A stretch of DNA of 12,787 nucleotides from the NCBI GenBank assembly GCA_937926025.1, contig CALANQ010000403.1, positions 1-12,787 on the forward strand, written 5' to 3'. A program made the position numbers and the translations under genes. The notes below the pieces were generated by a model. That model was not told where the DNA came from, did not search any database, and worked only from the letters and a program-made list of their open reading frames with translations. The stretch comes from an uncultured Acidimicrobiales bacterium. GTDB taxonomy: Bacteria; Actinomycetota; Acidimicrobiia; Acidimicrobiales; Iamiaceae. Each line of letters opens with the position of its first letter. Positions within the stretch are counted from its first letter, which is position 1. This document shows, piece by piece, positions 6,702-12,787 of the stretch.

Positions 6702-6991
6702 GTCCCGCGCGTGCGGTGGACGACCAGCTCGCCCGGCGGGAGCGGCTCCCAGTCCGGAAGGTCGCCGGCCACCTTTCGCTGGCGCGAGGTCTGCGGCTTG
6801 TCGGACGATCGTCGAGCCAGCACGGACCGCTGGACCACGACGTTGTCGGGCACCGGCGGTGCCTCGCGCGGGAGCAGGCGCGTGGCGGCGTGGCCGCGGC
6901 GCACGATGACGGCGGGCTGCGACGCTGCAGCTCCGGCATCGTCCTCGGTGGCGATCTCCGTCGTCGGAACTTCCTCGTGCGCCTCGCTCAT
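6698..6991 (-). CDS. 97-aa protein with a conserved-looking DLPDWEPLPPGE motif
   Basis: This small protein has an acidic, disordered-looking N-terminus (MSEAHEEVPTTEIATEDD), a middle with basic patches (VRRGHAATRLLPRE) and a compact C-terminal segment, AGDLPDWEPLPPGELVVHR (75-93). The short Trp/Pro-rich segment looks like a linear interaction motif rather than a folded domain. ATG 6991 overlaps the stop of the 583-aa gene (ATGA) and its own stop overlaps the next start (GTGA). These overlaps and the position inside the operon support a real gene. Longer upstream in-frame starts lie inside the preceding coding sequence and are unlikely. Function unknown. Confidence 0.83.
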   Translation of the reverse strand: MSEAHEEVPTTEIATEDDAGAAASQPAVIVRRGHAATRLLPREAPPVPDNVVVQRSVLARRSSDKPQTSRQRKVAGDLPDWEPLPPGELVVHRTRGT

Positions 6992-8739
6992 GCGACCTCC
7001 TCCTGGGCGTTTGCGGTCGGCCAGGTGTCGATCAGCGCCAGCAGATCGGCCTCGTGGCCGTCGAGCTCGACGTAGGCGAGGTTCGCATCGACGAGCTCGG
7101 CGTTCGCATCCCGGTACAGGCCGATCGTCGTCTCGATCGCCTGCTCCTTCGTCTTCTCGGCCTTGGCCACCTCTTCCGCGCACCTGCGCTTCTTCTGCTC
7201 GCCGAGCACGTACACGAGCACGCCGCCGCCGATCAGGGCGGCGAGGCCGGCGAACGGGTTGATGAAGAAGCAGACGAACGCGACGCCGAACGCGATCAGC
7301 GCCGGAACCAGGTACCACTTGTCCTTGAACGAGATGCTCTCGATGTACCGCTCGAACGTCGTCTGCCAGGTGGACGTGATCTGGTCGATCACGCTCTGCT
7401 CGGCCTCGTCGCTCATCACGGTCAGCCCGGGGAACCCGAAGGTCGATGCGTAGTTCGAGTGGGCGTCGCCGAACACGAACGACAGGCGGTCGATGGCGTC
7501 TCGCCGGTACGACACGCAGTACCGCTCCACCGCGGTGCGGAAGTCCGACACCCCGACACCGATCGCGATGCGCTGCGTCTGCACGCTCACGCCGAGGTGA
7601 TCGGGCTGGATGGCGGCCGAGGTCTGGAGGGACACGACGTCCGTCGTCTCCTCCAGCGCCTTGCTGATCTCGTCGGCCCGGGCCTCGGCCCGGACGAGAT
7701 CTCCTCCCTCCTCGATGACGGCCTCGTGGTACACGACCTCACGACGCAGCGGGAGCTCTTCCTCGTCGTACTCCGTGACGAGCTGATCGAGCAGGTCATC
7801 CAGCGCGTCCTCGAGGAGCGCAGGCATCTGGGTCTCGACCGCGCGCACCGCCTCGTACTTCGCCCGCACCTGGTCGGAGGCCGAGGCCCGCTCGATCTGA
7901 CGCTCGAGCTTCGGCCAGTCGGGGCTGATCCTCGCCAGCGTGGGATACTGCGAGGCGTCGACCTTGAGCCGCTGGACCCCGATCTCCCCCACCCAGTTCC
8001 GGACCTGGGCCTCGACGATGTCCTCGCGCGAGCGGAGCTCGCGGCACCACGTTGCCATGACGTCGGCCATCAGCTGCTGGCCGGCACCGCCGAAGGCCTG
8101 GTAGGACGCCGCCTCGAGCACGACCGCGAACTCGCGCGTCAGCGCCGACGGATCGAGCGACGACAGGTAGTGGCGCAGCCAGCGGACGGCGGACTCCTGG
8201 CGACCCTGGCGACGGAGCACCAACGTGAAGAAGAGGCTCGTCTTGTACTTGTCGCGACTGAACGCCTCCTGCACGCCCTTCTCGGCCAGGTCGGCATCGT
8301 CTCGCGACCAGGCCGCGAGCGCGACGAGCGCCGGTGCCAGCCAGTACCGCGGCGTCTGGAGCATGAGCTCCTCGCTCACCGTGGTCACCGTGTCGTTGGA
8401 CACCACGCCCACGTCGAACGCCTGCAACGTGCCGACCGACGTGCGTCGCACCACCGAGTAGTGGCCGTACTGCCGGTCGAGCTCGGCACGCAGGTTGCCG
8501 ACCTTGGTCTCGGACCGCTGCACGGCAGCGACGCGGGCTGCCTCCTCCACGTAGGCCTCGAACTGCGCCTTGAGCGCCCGCAGCTCGTCTGAGGTCAGGC
8601 GCAGGTCGTTGCGGACCTGACCCAACTCCACACCGACGCCGTCGACCTGCCTCGAGACGCTGTTGATCTCCCGACTGAGCTCACCGTTCATGCGATCGAT
8701 CGCACGCACGATGGGCGCGAGGTTCACCCCGTCCGCCAT
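6988..8739 (-). CDS. 583-aa coiled-coil membrane protein of unknown family
   Basis: Residues 1-75 are a coiled coil (NGELSREINSVSRQVDGVG, LRALKAQFEAYVEEA). Residues about 120-320 are a helical, repeat-like domain (RYWLAPALVALAAWSRDDAD; RRQGRQESAVRWLRHYLSSL) of TPR or solenoid character. Residues 350-470 are mixed, and two membrane helices follow (about 475-493 and 495-513). The tail (514-583) is a charged helix (EQKKRRCAEEVAKAEKTKEQ). The two membrane helices separated by a two-residue NP turn imply a hairpin, with both long parts on the same side, probably cytosolic. ATG 8739 is preferred over GTG 8751 because the GGAGGG of the shared leader lies 4-5 bases before it. The gene follows the 169-aa gene after 27 bases. 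It may be a scaffold that docks the ATPases at the membrane (inference). Confidence 0.9.
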   Translation of the reverse strand: MADGVNLAPIVRAIDRMNGELSREINSVSRQVDGVGVELGQVRNDLRLTSDELRALKAQFEAYVEEAARVAAVQRSETKVGNLRAELDRQYGHYSVVRRTSVGTLQAFDVGVVSNDTVTTVSEELMLQTPRYWLAPALVALAAWSRDDADLAEKGVQEAFSRDKYKTSLFFTLVLRRQGRQESAVRWLRHYLSSLDPSALTREFAVVLEAASYQAFGGAGQQLMADVMATWCRELRSREDIVEAQVRNWVGEIGVQRLKVDASQYPTLARISPDWPKLERQIERASASDQVRAKYEAVRAVETQMPALLEDALDDLLDQLVTEYDEEELPLRREVVYHEAVIEEGGDLVRAEARADEISKALEETTDVVSLQTSAAIQPDHLGVSVQTQRIAIGVGVSDFRTAVERYCVSYRRDAIDRLSFVFGDAHSNYASTFGFPGLTVMSDEAEQSVIDQITSTWQTTFERYIESISFKDKWYLVPALIAFGVAFVCFFINPFAGLAALIGGGVLVYVLGEQKKRRCAEEVAKAEKTKEQAIETTIGLYRDANAELVDANLAYVELDGHEADLLALIDTWPTANAQEEVA

Positions 8740-8755
8740 CGTTCCCTCCACCCCT
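8740..8755 (-). promoter_or_regulatory. shared leader / extended ribosome binding site, copy 2
   Basis: On the minus strand AGGGGTGGAGGGAACG stands directly before ATG 8739. It matches copy 1 (3239-3254) at 15 of 16 positions although the two genes are unrelated in sequence and lie on opposite strands. It contains GGAGGG and sets the start at 8739. Confidence 0.7.
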
Positions 8756-8766
8756 ATGTTGACTTG

Positions 8767-9276
8767 CTAGTTCACCGGATCGCCGTTCCCTCGGACGGGG
8801 ATCACGGAGCCGTCACCGTACACCTCCACGAAGAGGTACGCCGGAGAGCGCACCAGCGACCTCGCTGCGGCGAACGCCGGAGGCACCGCGTCCTCGGGCG
8901 TGAAGTGCCGGAGGATCTGGTGGCCGAGCGTGAGCTGGTGGTCGACGTAGGGGTGCCCGAGGTAGCACTTCGCGAACAGCCCGAGGAGCTCGCCGCGTCC
9001 CTCGTCGACGCAGTTCTGGGCGATCCAGTCGATGAGCTCCTTCTGCGTCGCGGGATCGTGCACCACGTCGAGCTGCTCGATGGCAGCGAGCAGCTCCGGC
9101 GATCGACGGTGGCGACGCTGCGACCGCACCTGCTCGCTGACGGCCGGATGCTGGCGCTCGGCCTCACCGATCCCGGGGTCGGAGCTGATCCTCGCGGTCT
9201 CGCCGAGCGCGTCTCGGGCGACGGTCCTGCGTCGCCGGGTCCGCCCCGCCCAGCCGCCGCCCTCCGTCCCGCTCAC
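8767..9276 (-). CDS. 169-aa conserved-looking protein with LGHPYVDH motif
   Basis: The N-terminal 58 residues are basic and probably disordered (RTRRRRTVAR; RSQRRHRRS). The folded part (about 59-165) contains PELLAAIEQLDVVHD, QKELIDWIAQNCVDEG, GLFAKCYLGHPYVDHQLTLG and ILRHFTPEDAVPPAFA, ending in LVRSPAYLFVEVYGDGSVIPV. I believe this CxLGHPYVDH…VPPxFAxARxLVRS…VEVYxDG pattern recurs in actinobacterial proteins of unknown role, but I cannot name a family. His107, His113, Cys104 and Asp112 could bind a metal or be catalytic. The GTG start at 9276 lies one base after the stop of the previous gene. The true start could be farther in, because the basic N-terminus is weakly supported. Confidence 0.86.
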   Translation of the reverse strand: MSGTEGGGWAGRTRRRRTVARDALGETARISSDPGIGEAERQHPAVSEQVRSQRRHRRSPELLAAIEQLDVVHDPATQKELIDWIAQNCVDEGRGELLGLFAKCYLGHPYVDHQLTLGHQILRHFTPEDAVPPAFAAARSLVRSPAYLFVEVYGDGSVIPVRGNGDPVN

Positions 9277-9277
9277 G

Positions 9278-9838
9278 TCAGAACACCAGGACGGCGACGA
9301 GCGCCGCGAGCACCACGAGGACGAGGACGATCAGGATGGACGATCGCAGGCCGGGACGGTGCGCCGGCTCGGCGGACGCACCCGACGACCCGGGCGCCGG
9401 GTCAAGCGAGGACGGCGAGGCCGGGGGCGGCGTCCTCCCGGAGGCCGCCTGGCTGCGCTGCCGGTCGATCCAGGCCCAGCTCGATTCGGCGCTCCGCAGG
9501 TCGACCTCGATCGCCTGGGCGAGCGAGGTGCAGGCCGCCAAGGAGTCCGGGGTCGCCGGCGCCCGGCCGGGCGCGGCAGCGGAACCGGCCTGGGCGGCGA
9601 TGCGACGAACTCGGGGACGGAGGGCGTCGATCTTCCGCTCGACGTCGCGGATCGAATCGGAGACCTGCCGCTCGGCGCTCGCTGCGGCGTCGACCGCCGC
9701 CCGGCTCTCGGCCTCGATGTCGGCGGCCCGGGCTTGCAGGTCGTCGTGCAGCCCGGCGCGCTCGTCGAGGAGCGCGAGGTAGCGGAGGTACGCCGCGGTC
9801 TCGGTCTCGGACCCGCCGTCCACCGTGTCCGCCCCCAT
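9278..9838 (-). CDS. tail-anchored coiled-coil membrane protein
   Basis: The protein is 186 aa from ATG 9838, or 187 aa from the adjacent GTG 9841. It begins with an acidic stretch, then a long coiled coil (about 15-85: YLRYLALLDERAGLHDDL, ERQVSDSIRDVERKID). A helical segment with SLAQAIEVDLRSAESSWAWI (105-125) and a Pro/Ser/Ala linker (130-160) follow. It ends with one membrane helix at the extreme C-terminus, so it is a tail-anchored protein with its coiled coil in the cytosol. No catalytic motif is visible. The start overlaps the FtsK stop (GTGATG), giving tight coupling. It probably brings the FtsK ATPase or its coiled-coil N-terminus to the membrane (inference). Confidence 0.85.
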   Translation of the reverse strand: MGADTVDGGSETETAAYLRYLALLDERAGLHDDLQARAADIEAESRAAVDAAASAERQVSDSIRDVERKIDALRPRVRRIAAQAGSAAAPGRAPATPDSLAACTSLAQAIEVDLRSAESSWAWIDRQRSQAASGRTPPPASPSSLDPAPGSSGASAEPAHRPGLRSSILIVLVLVVLAALVAVLVF

Positions 9839-12219
9839 CACCGACCGCCGGGGGGTGCGTAGGGGACCAGGACCTCGAGCGATCCGTCACCCGTGCGGTC
9901 GTAGAACCCGACGCGGAGGTCGCCGACCACGGGGTCGACGTGCGGTCCCACCAGCGTTCGCAAGTCCTCGACGCCGAGACCGCAGGTGGCGACGGCGCTG
10001 ACCCCGGGGAGCCCGGGGCCCAGATCGGCCTCGGCGTTGCGGAGGTTGGTCCACGCTCCGATGAGGAACACCCCCTGGTTCGCGCCCCGCTGGGCGGCCC
10101 GCTGCAAGACGGTGCGGCCGGTGGTCTCCTCAAAGCTGAAGCTGAACCCCTCGTCAGCACCGGGATCCGCTTCCGAATCCCCCATGGCGCGCAGGCGCTG
10201 CAACGACAGGCCCACGACCAGCAGCGGCCGATCGCCTCCGGTCCGCCGCAGGCGTTCGTCGATCTCGGTGCGCAGGAACCCGGCCGCCGCATCACGGGTC
10301 ACGCGCCGGACCGACACGCCGTGGCGGTCCGCGGCGTTGGTGACGTCGGCGAACCAGTCGTCCGCCTCCCCTCCGTCGCCGTCGAGGACGACGAGCTCGC
10401 CACCCGCCACCCCGGCGAGGGCCGTGGTCACCATCGACCGCAGCACGCCGCGGTTCTGGACGCGATCGCCGCCCAGGACGGCGACGGCCTGATCCGCATC
10501 GTCGAGCATCACGTGGCAGCGTGGCGCGTCATCCACGCCGAGCGGTCGGCCGACCCAGAGGGGCAGGCCCTCGACCGATGTCGCCGGAGGCAGCTGAGTC
10601 GGCCACGGTGCGAGGTCCGAGGCGACGAAGACCACCGGCGGGTCGTCGTGGTCCAGTTCCCACAGGCGTCGCTGCACGTCGGCGAGCAGGTCAGGTCGTG
10701 CGTACGCCGCCAAGCCGACCTGGTTGGCCGGCCGCCGTCCGAAGTCGCGGTTGAGGACCACCTCGCCCCGGTGCGTGAGGTCGGCGGCCGCGGTGTTGCC
10801 GCGCTCGAGGATGGACTGCGACTCGGTGGCGGTGTTCTTCAGCGACAGCCGGATCGGGAACTGCCCGAAGATGGAGTCCTCCTTGACGGCGAGCGCCTGG
10901 ATCCCCGAGAGCGTCTGCGAGGCGAGGAGCAGGTGCAGGCCGTAGGCGCGACCCTTCCGAGCGACCCGCTCGAGCAGGGCAACCGCTTCGCGTACGAGGT
11001 CGTCGTCACCCGCGAACAGCTCGTGGAACTCGTCGATCACCAGCACGAGCCGGGGCATCGCCTCGCCCGTCGCCTCGCGGAACGCCGAGAGGGACGCGTG
11101 GCCGGCGACCTTGAAGCGCTCGGCTCGCCGATCCATCTCGCCGGCGACGTGGCGCAGCACCGCGGTGCCGAACGCACGGTCGGACTCCAGGCTGAGCGAG
11201 CGGACGTGCGGAAGCCAACCCATCCCTGCAGCGTCCGGGCCGAACCTCGCGAACTCGAGTCCCTCCTTGAAGTCGAGCAGGTGGAACTGCAGGTCGTCGG
11301 GGCTGTAGCGGGCGGCGAGGCCGTAGATGATGTCGAGCAAGAGGTTCGCCTTCCCCTGCCCGACCGCCCCGCCCACCAGCATGTTCGGGTGCGGCGGGTT
11401 CGCCGACCGGAGCGACAGCTCGAGCGGGCCGCTCGCTGATCGACCGAACACGAGGTCCAGGGAGTCGTGCGAGGTGTGGCCCCATGGCGAGGCGAAGTCC
11501 TCGGCGAGCAGATCTTCGAGCTCGATGGTCGGTCCCGCCTGCTCGCGCACTCGGCCCGCGGCAGCCCCAAGCGCTGCGCTCACGACCTCGGGCGGCGGAG
11601 GCGGATCGACGGCCACGGGGTGCGGGAACGCCGCGGCGGTCGTGGTCCACCGCCCGGACGACTCCGTCATCCGGATCAGCCCATTCGCCGCCCAGCCCGA
11701 CCCGGCGGTAGGGCCGCCGGTGCCCCCCACCACCAGCAGCGTGGGCCGCACCGGGCCGGCCGCCAGCTCCATTCGCTCCAGGAGCCGCTCCACGGCGTCG
11801 TCGATCGCGTACGGGAAGTCGAGCAGCACCACGATGTGCTGCGTGGCCTCGGGCGTCGGCGTGCTGCGCCACTCGGTCACGAGGTCGGGGATGCGGCGCG
11901 CCACCAGGGTCTCGGTGTCCGCAGCGACGTCCGCCAGGATGGCTCGGAGCCGATCCGTCAGGGCGCCCGCGTCCACGAGGGGTGGCGGCAGTGCAGCCGG
12001 GGCCGCGTTGCGGATGCCCACGAGGCTCCCGAGCGAGCCGCGCGCCCGCGGGTCGTACACCGTGATCTTGAGGCGAGACACGGGGCTCTGTGCGATCGTG
12101 CGCAGCAGGGTGCCGAGGACGAGCCCGTCCGCTGCGGGCGCAGATCCCTCGATGAACCAGCCGGGTGTTCCGATGAACGGGGCCAGCGCTGCGACCGACC
12201 GGCCATCGCCGGTGGTCAT
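9838..12219 (-). CDS. FtsK/SpoIIIE-type ATPase (main ORF)
   Basis: The ORF gives 793 aa. An N-terminal alpha/beta region (1-235; LKITVYDPRARG, IVVLLDFPYAIDD) precedes an FtsK/SpoIIIE motor domain (about 250-510). The motor has Walker A-like GAVGQGKA (284-291), FHLLDFKEGLEFARFG (312-327), Walker B LVLVIDEFHELF (391-402), RKGRAYGLHLLLASQTL (421-437) and FGQFPIRLSL. The C-terminal 540-793 looks like a second, degenerate FtsK-type domain with GGDRVQNRG (583-591) where a Walker A would be. There are no membrane helices and no gamma DNA-recognition domain, so it is unlike chromosomal FtsK and closer in plan to EccC-like or plasmid/defence FtsK proteins. Alanine replaces the Walker A Ser/Thr. Coding signal in this frame continues upstream of ATG 12219 to about 12288, so this is probably the C-terminal 80% of a longer protein. 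Confidence 0.92.
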   Translation of the reverse strand: MTTGDGRSVAALAPFIGTPGWFIEGSAPAADGLVLGTLLRTIAQSPVSRLKITVYDPRARGSLGSLVGIRNAAPAALPPPLVDAGALTDRLRAILADVAADTETLVARRIPDLVTEWRSTPTPEATQHIVVLLDFPYAIDDAVERLLERMELAAGPVRPTLLVVGGTGGPTAGSGWAANGLIRMTESSGRWTTTAAAFPHPVAVDPPPPPEVVSAALGAAAGRVREQAGPTIELEDLLAEDFASPWGHTSHDSLDLVFGRSASGPLELSLRSANPPHPNMLVGGAVGQGKANLLLDIIYGLAARYSPDDLQFHLLDFKEGLEFARFGPDAAGMGWLPHVRSLSLESDRAFGTAVLRHVAGEMDRRAERFKVAGHASLSAFREATGEAMPRLVLVIDEFHELFAGDDDLVREAVALLERVARKGRAYGLHLLLASQTLSGIQALAVKEDSIFGQFPIRLSLKNTATESQSILERGNTAAADLTHRGEVVLNRDFGRRPANQVGLAAYARPDLLADVQRRLWELDHDDPPVVFVASDLAPWPTQLPPATSVEGLPLWVGRPLGVDDAPRCHVMLDDADQAVAVLGGDRVQNRGVLRSMVTTALAGVAGGELVVLDGDGGEADDWFADVTNAADRHGVSVRRVTRDAAAGFLRTEIDERLRRTGGDRPLLVVGLSLQRLRAMGDSEADPGADEGFSFSFEETTGRTVLQRAAQRGANQGVFLIGAWTNLRNAEADLGPGLPGVSAVATCGLGVEDLRTLVGPHVDPVVGDLRVGFYDRTGDGSLEVLVPYAPPGGR

Positions 12220-12719
12220 GGTGCCGAACCGCAGGTAGCGAGCCGGGAGCGCGCCCGCGTGGTCGTCGACGAAGGACGCCCACCCGCCGGGCCCGTGCCC
12301 AGCTCGCGCACCGCCCGCTCCAGCCCCTCGTCGAGCGTGGTGCTCCGCCCGGCACCGTCCTCCTCGAGTCGGGCCAGCCGATCGAGGCGGTCCGCTGCCG
12401 CCTGGCGGCGCGCCACGTCGACAGCCGCAGCCATCTCGGCCAGGTCCGTCCCCTTCTGCGCTTGCAAGCCCTCCTCCAGCGCGGCGAAGTGAACGACCAC
12501 CTCGGCGGTCTGGCGGCGCGCCGTTGCGATGGCCTCCTCGAGCCGAGCTGCGGCGGCTGCCTCGTCGAGCCGATCGCTCGTGGAACCGGCGTACCCGGTC
12601 GGCGGCTCAGCGGGCTTGGACGATGGTGCAAGGTCTCGCACCGGTCGATTCAGGCGCCAGTCGTCGGCAGCGCCTTCGACGTGGATCCTTCGACTGCGAC
12701 GCTGGTGATCGTTCGCCAT
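12216..12719 (-). CDS. coiled-coil N-terminal part of the FtsK protein, in a shifted frame
   Basis: This 167-codon ORF starts at ATG 12719, just after the shared leader GGGGTGGGGGATC. It has a basic, disordered start, then a long Ala/Glu/Arg coiled coil (about 48-141; RLEEAIATARRQTAEVVVHF, DVARRQAAADRLDRLARLEE). After residue 144 the sequence turns to RPSSTTTRARSR-type text with poor third-position GC (16 of 23 codons). The -1 frame over the same bases has G/C in nearly all third positions and reads GGWASFVDDH…PARYLRFGTM straight into the FtsK ORF. FtsK proteins of this type often begin with such a coiled coil, so I take this as the N-terminus of one protein of about 960 aa. If it is a separate protein, its stop overlaps the FtsK ATG in an ATGA. 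Confidence 0.75.
   Translation of the reverse strand: MANDHQRRSRRIHVEGAADDWRLNRPVRDLAPSSKPAEPPTGYAGSTSDRLDEAAAAARLEEAIATARRQTAEVVVHFAALEEGLQAQKGTDLAEMAAAVDVARRQAAADRLDRLARLEEDGAGRSTTLDEGLERAVRELGTGPAGGRPSSTTTRARSRLATCGSAP
12288..12294 (-). other. probable -1 frameshift point (GGGCCCG heptamer)
   Basis: In the frame of the coiled-coil ORF this reads G GGC CCG, which fits the X XXY YYZ form of -1 ribosomal slippery sites exactly. After a -1 shift here the reading continues without a stop through 23 codons into ATG 12219 of the FtsK ORF. The alternative is a missing base in the GGGCCC run (natural indel or assembly error); one extra C would restore a single frame with the same protein sequence. 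G/C-only heptamers are not known as efficient slippery sites in bacteria, so an indel is at least as likely. Confidence 0.6.
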
Positions 12720-12733
12720 GATCCCCCACCCCT
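12720..12733 (-). promoter_or_regulatory. shared leader / extended ribosome binding site, copy 3
   Basis: On the minus strand AGGGGTGGGGGATC stands directly before ATG 12719. It is a slightly shortened version of the leaders before 3255 and 8739 (about two bases shorter, GGGGG in place of GAGGG). The embedded GTG is out of frame here, which argues that the conserved block is kept for initiation or regulation and not for coding. Confidence 0.6.
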
Positions 12734-12751
12734 CCGATGCACGGCGGCGAG

Positions 12752-12757
12752 AGACTA
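12752..12757 (-). promoter_or_regulatory. possible -10 element of the large minus-strand operon
   Basis: TAGTCT on the minus strand fits the TAnnnT pattern and lies about 33 bases upstream of ATG 12719. No convincing -35 is visible before the window ends at 12787. The evidence is weak and positional. Confidence 0.22.
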
Positions 12758-12787
12758 CACGTGCGTCGCCATCGATCATCGGCTCGC

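Noticed and set aside
7054..8592. A 512-codon open frame on the plus strand opposite the 583-aa gene
   Set aside because: No ribosome binding site and a low-complexity Arg/His/Leu-rich product. The minus-strand gene has membrane helices, coiled coils and operon overlaps.
8764..11439. An 891-codon open frame on the plus strand opposite FtsK and its neighbours
   Set aside because: It lies antisense to four well-supported genes with recognisable motifs. Its product is Arg/Pro/Gly-rich without any domain, as expected for a shadow frame in very GC-rich DNA.
9838..12219. Chromosome-segregation FtsK
   Set aside because: There are no N-terminal membrane helices and no C-terminal gamma DNA-recognition domain; a degenerate second ATPase-like domain is present, and the Walker A is atypical.
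3255..12719. A canonical ESX/type VII secretion locus
   Set aside because: No WXG motif, no YxxxD/E signal, and no EccB, EccD, EccE or MycP-like gene in the window. Only the general logic is similar.
1..12787. tRNA, rRNA, riboswitch, insertion sequence or CRISPR array
   Set aside because: No cloverleaf-type sequence, no transposase-like protein with flanking inverted repeats and no regular repeat array were seen on either strand.

Overview
The window is very GC-rich (roughly 70% by eye), with G or C at most third codon positions, several GTG starts and many 4-base stop/start overlaps. A lipoprotein NagZ, a zinc-ribbon membrane protein with Ala/Pro and Thr linkers, and an actinobacterial-style FtsK/SpoIIIE ATPase all suggest a high-GC actinobacterium. 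The Thr-rich linkers would fit Acidimicrobiia, but that is only an impression.

Layout. (1) 1-499, minus: a small helix-turn-helix protein of the terminase-small-subunit-like type, coupled to the first 22 codons of a gene cut by the window edge. (2) 500-846: a non-coding divergent region. (3) 847-2106, plus: a lipoprotein family-3 glycoside hydrolase (NagZ/LpqI-like). (4) 2127-3080, minus: a membrane protein with a cytosolic zinc ribbon and an extracytoplasmic C-terminal domain. (5) 3255-4533, plus: a three-gene cassette of two small helical-hairpin proteins (86 and 95 aa) and a 234-aa protein with a similar hairpin fused to a distinct C-terminal domain. (6) 12719 down to 4543, minus: a compact operon converging on the cassette. 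In order it encodes a coiled-coil segment, an FtsK/SpoIIIE ATPase, a tail-anchored coiled-coil protein, a 169-aa conserved protein with an LGHPYVDH motif, a 583-aa coiled-coil protein with two membrane segments, a 97-aa protein, a 202-aa helical protein and a Ycf46-like AAA+ ATPase.

The most interesting part is 3239-12733. An FtsK-type ATPase, a second AAA+ ATPase, two membrane-anchored coiled-coil proteins and a convergent set of Esx-sized helical-hairpin proteins look like a membrane-bound machine plus its substrates or partners. This resembles the logic of type VII secretion, but EccB, EccD, EccE and MycP equivalents and WXG motifs are absent from the window. The first genes of the cassette and of two operon segments share an almost identical leader (AGGGGTGGRGGGAWC before ATG), which ties the two strands together as one system. 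This functional model is inference.

Two further points stand out. The coiled-coil ORF and the FtsK ORF look like one 960-residue protein split by a -1 shift exactly at a GGGCCCG heptamer. The FtsK Walker A motif has alanine where serine or threonine is expected.
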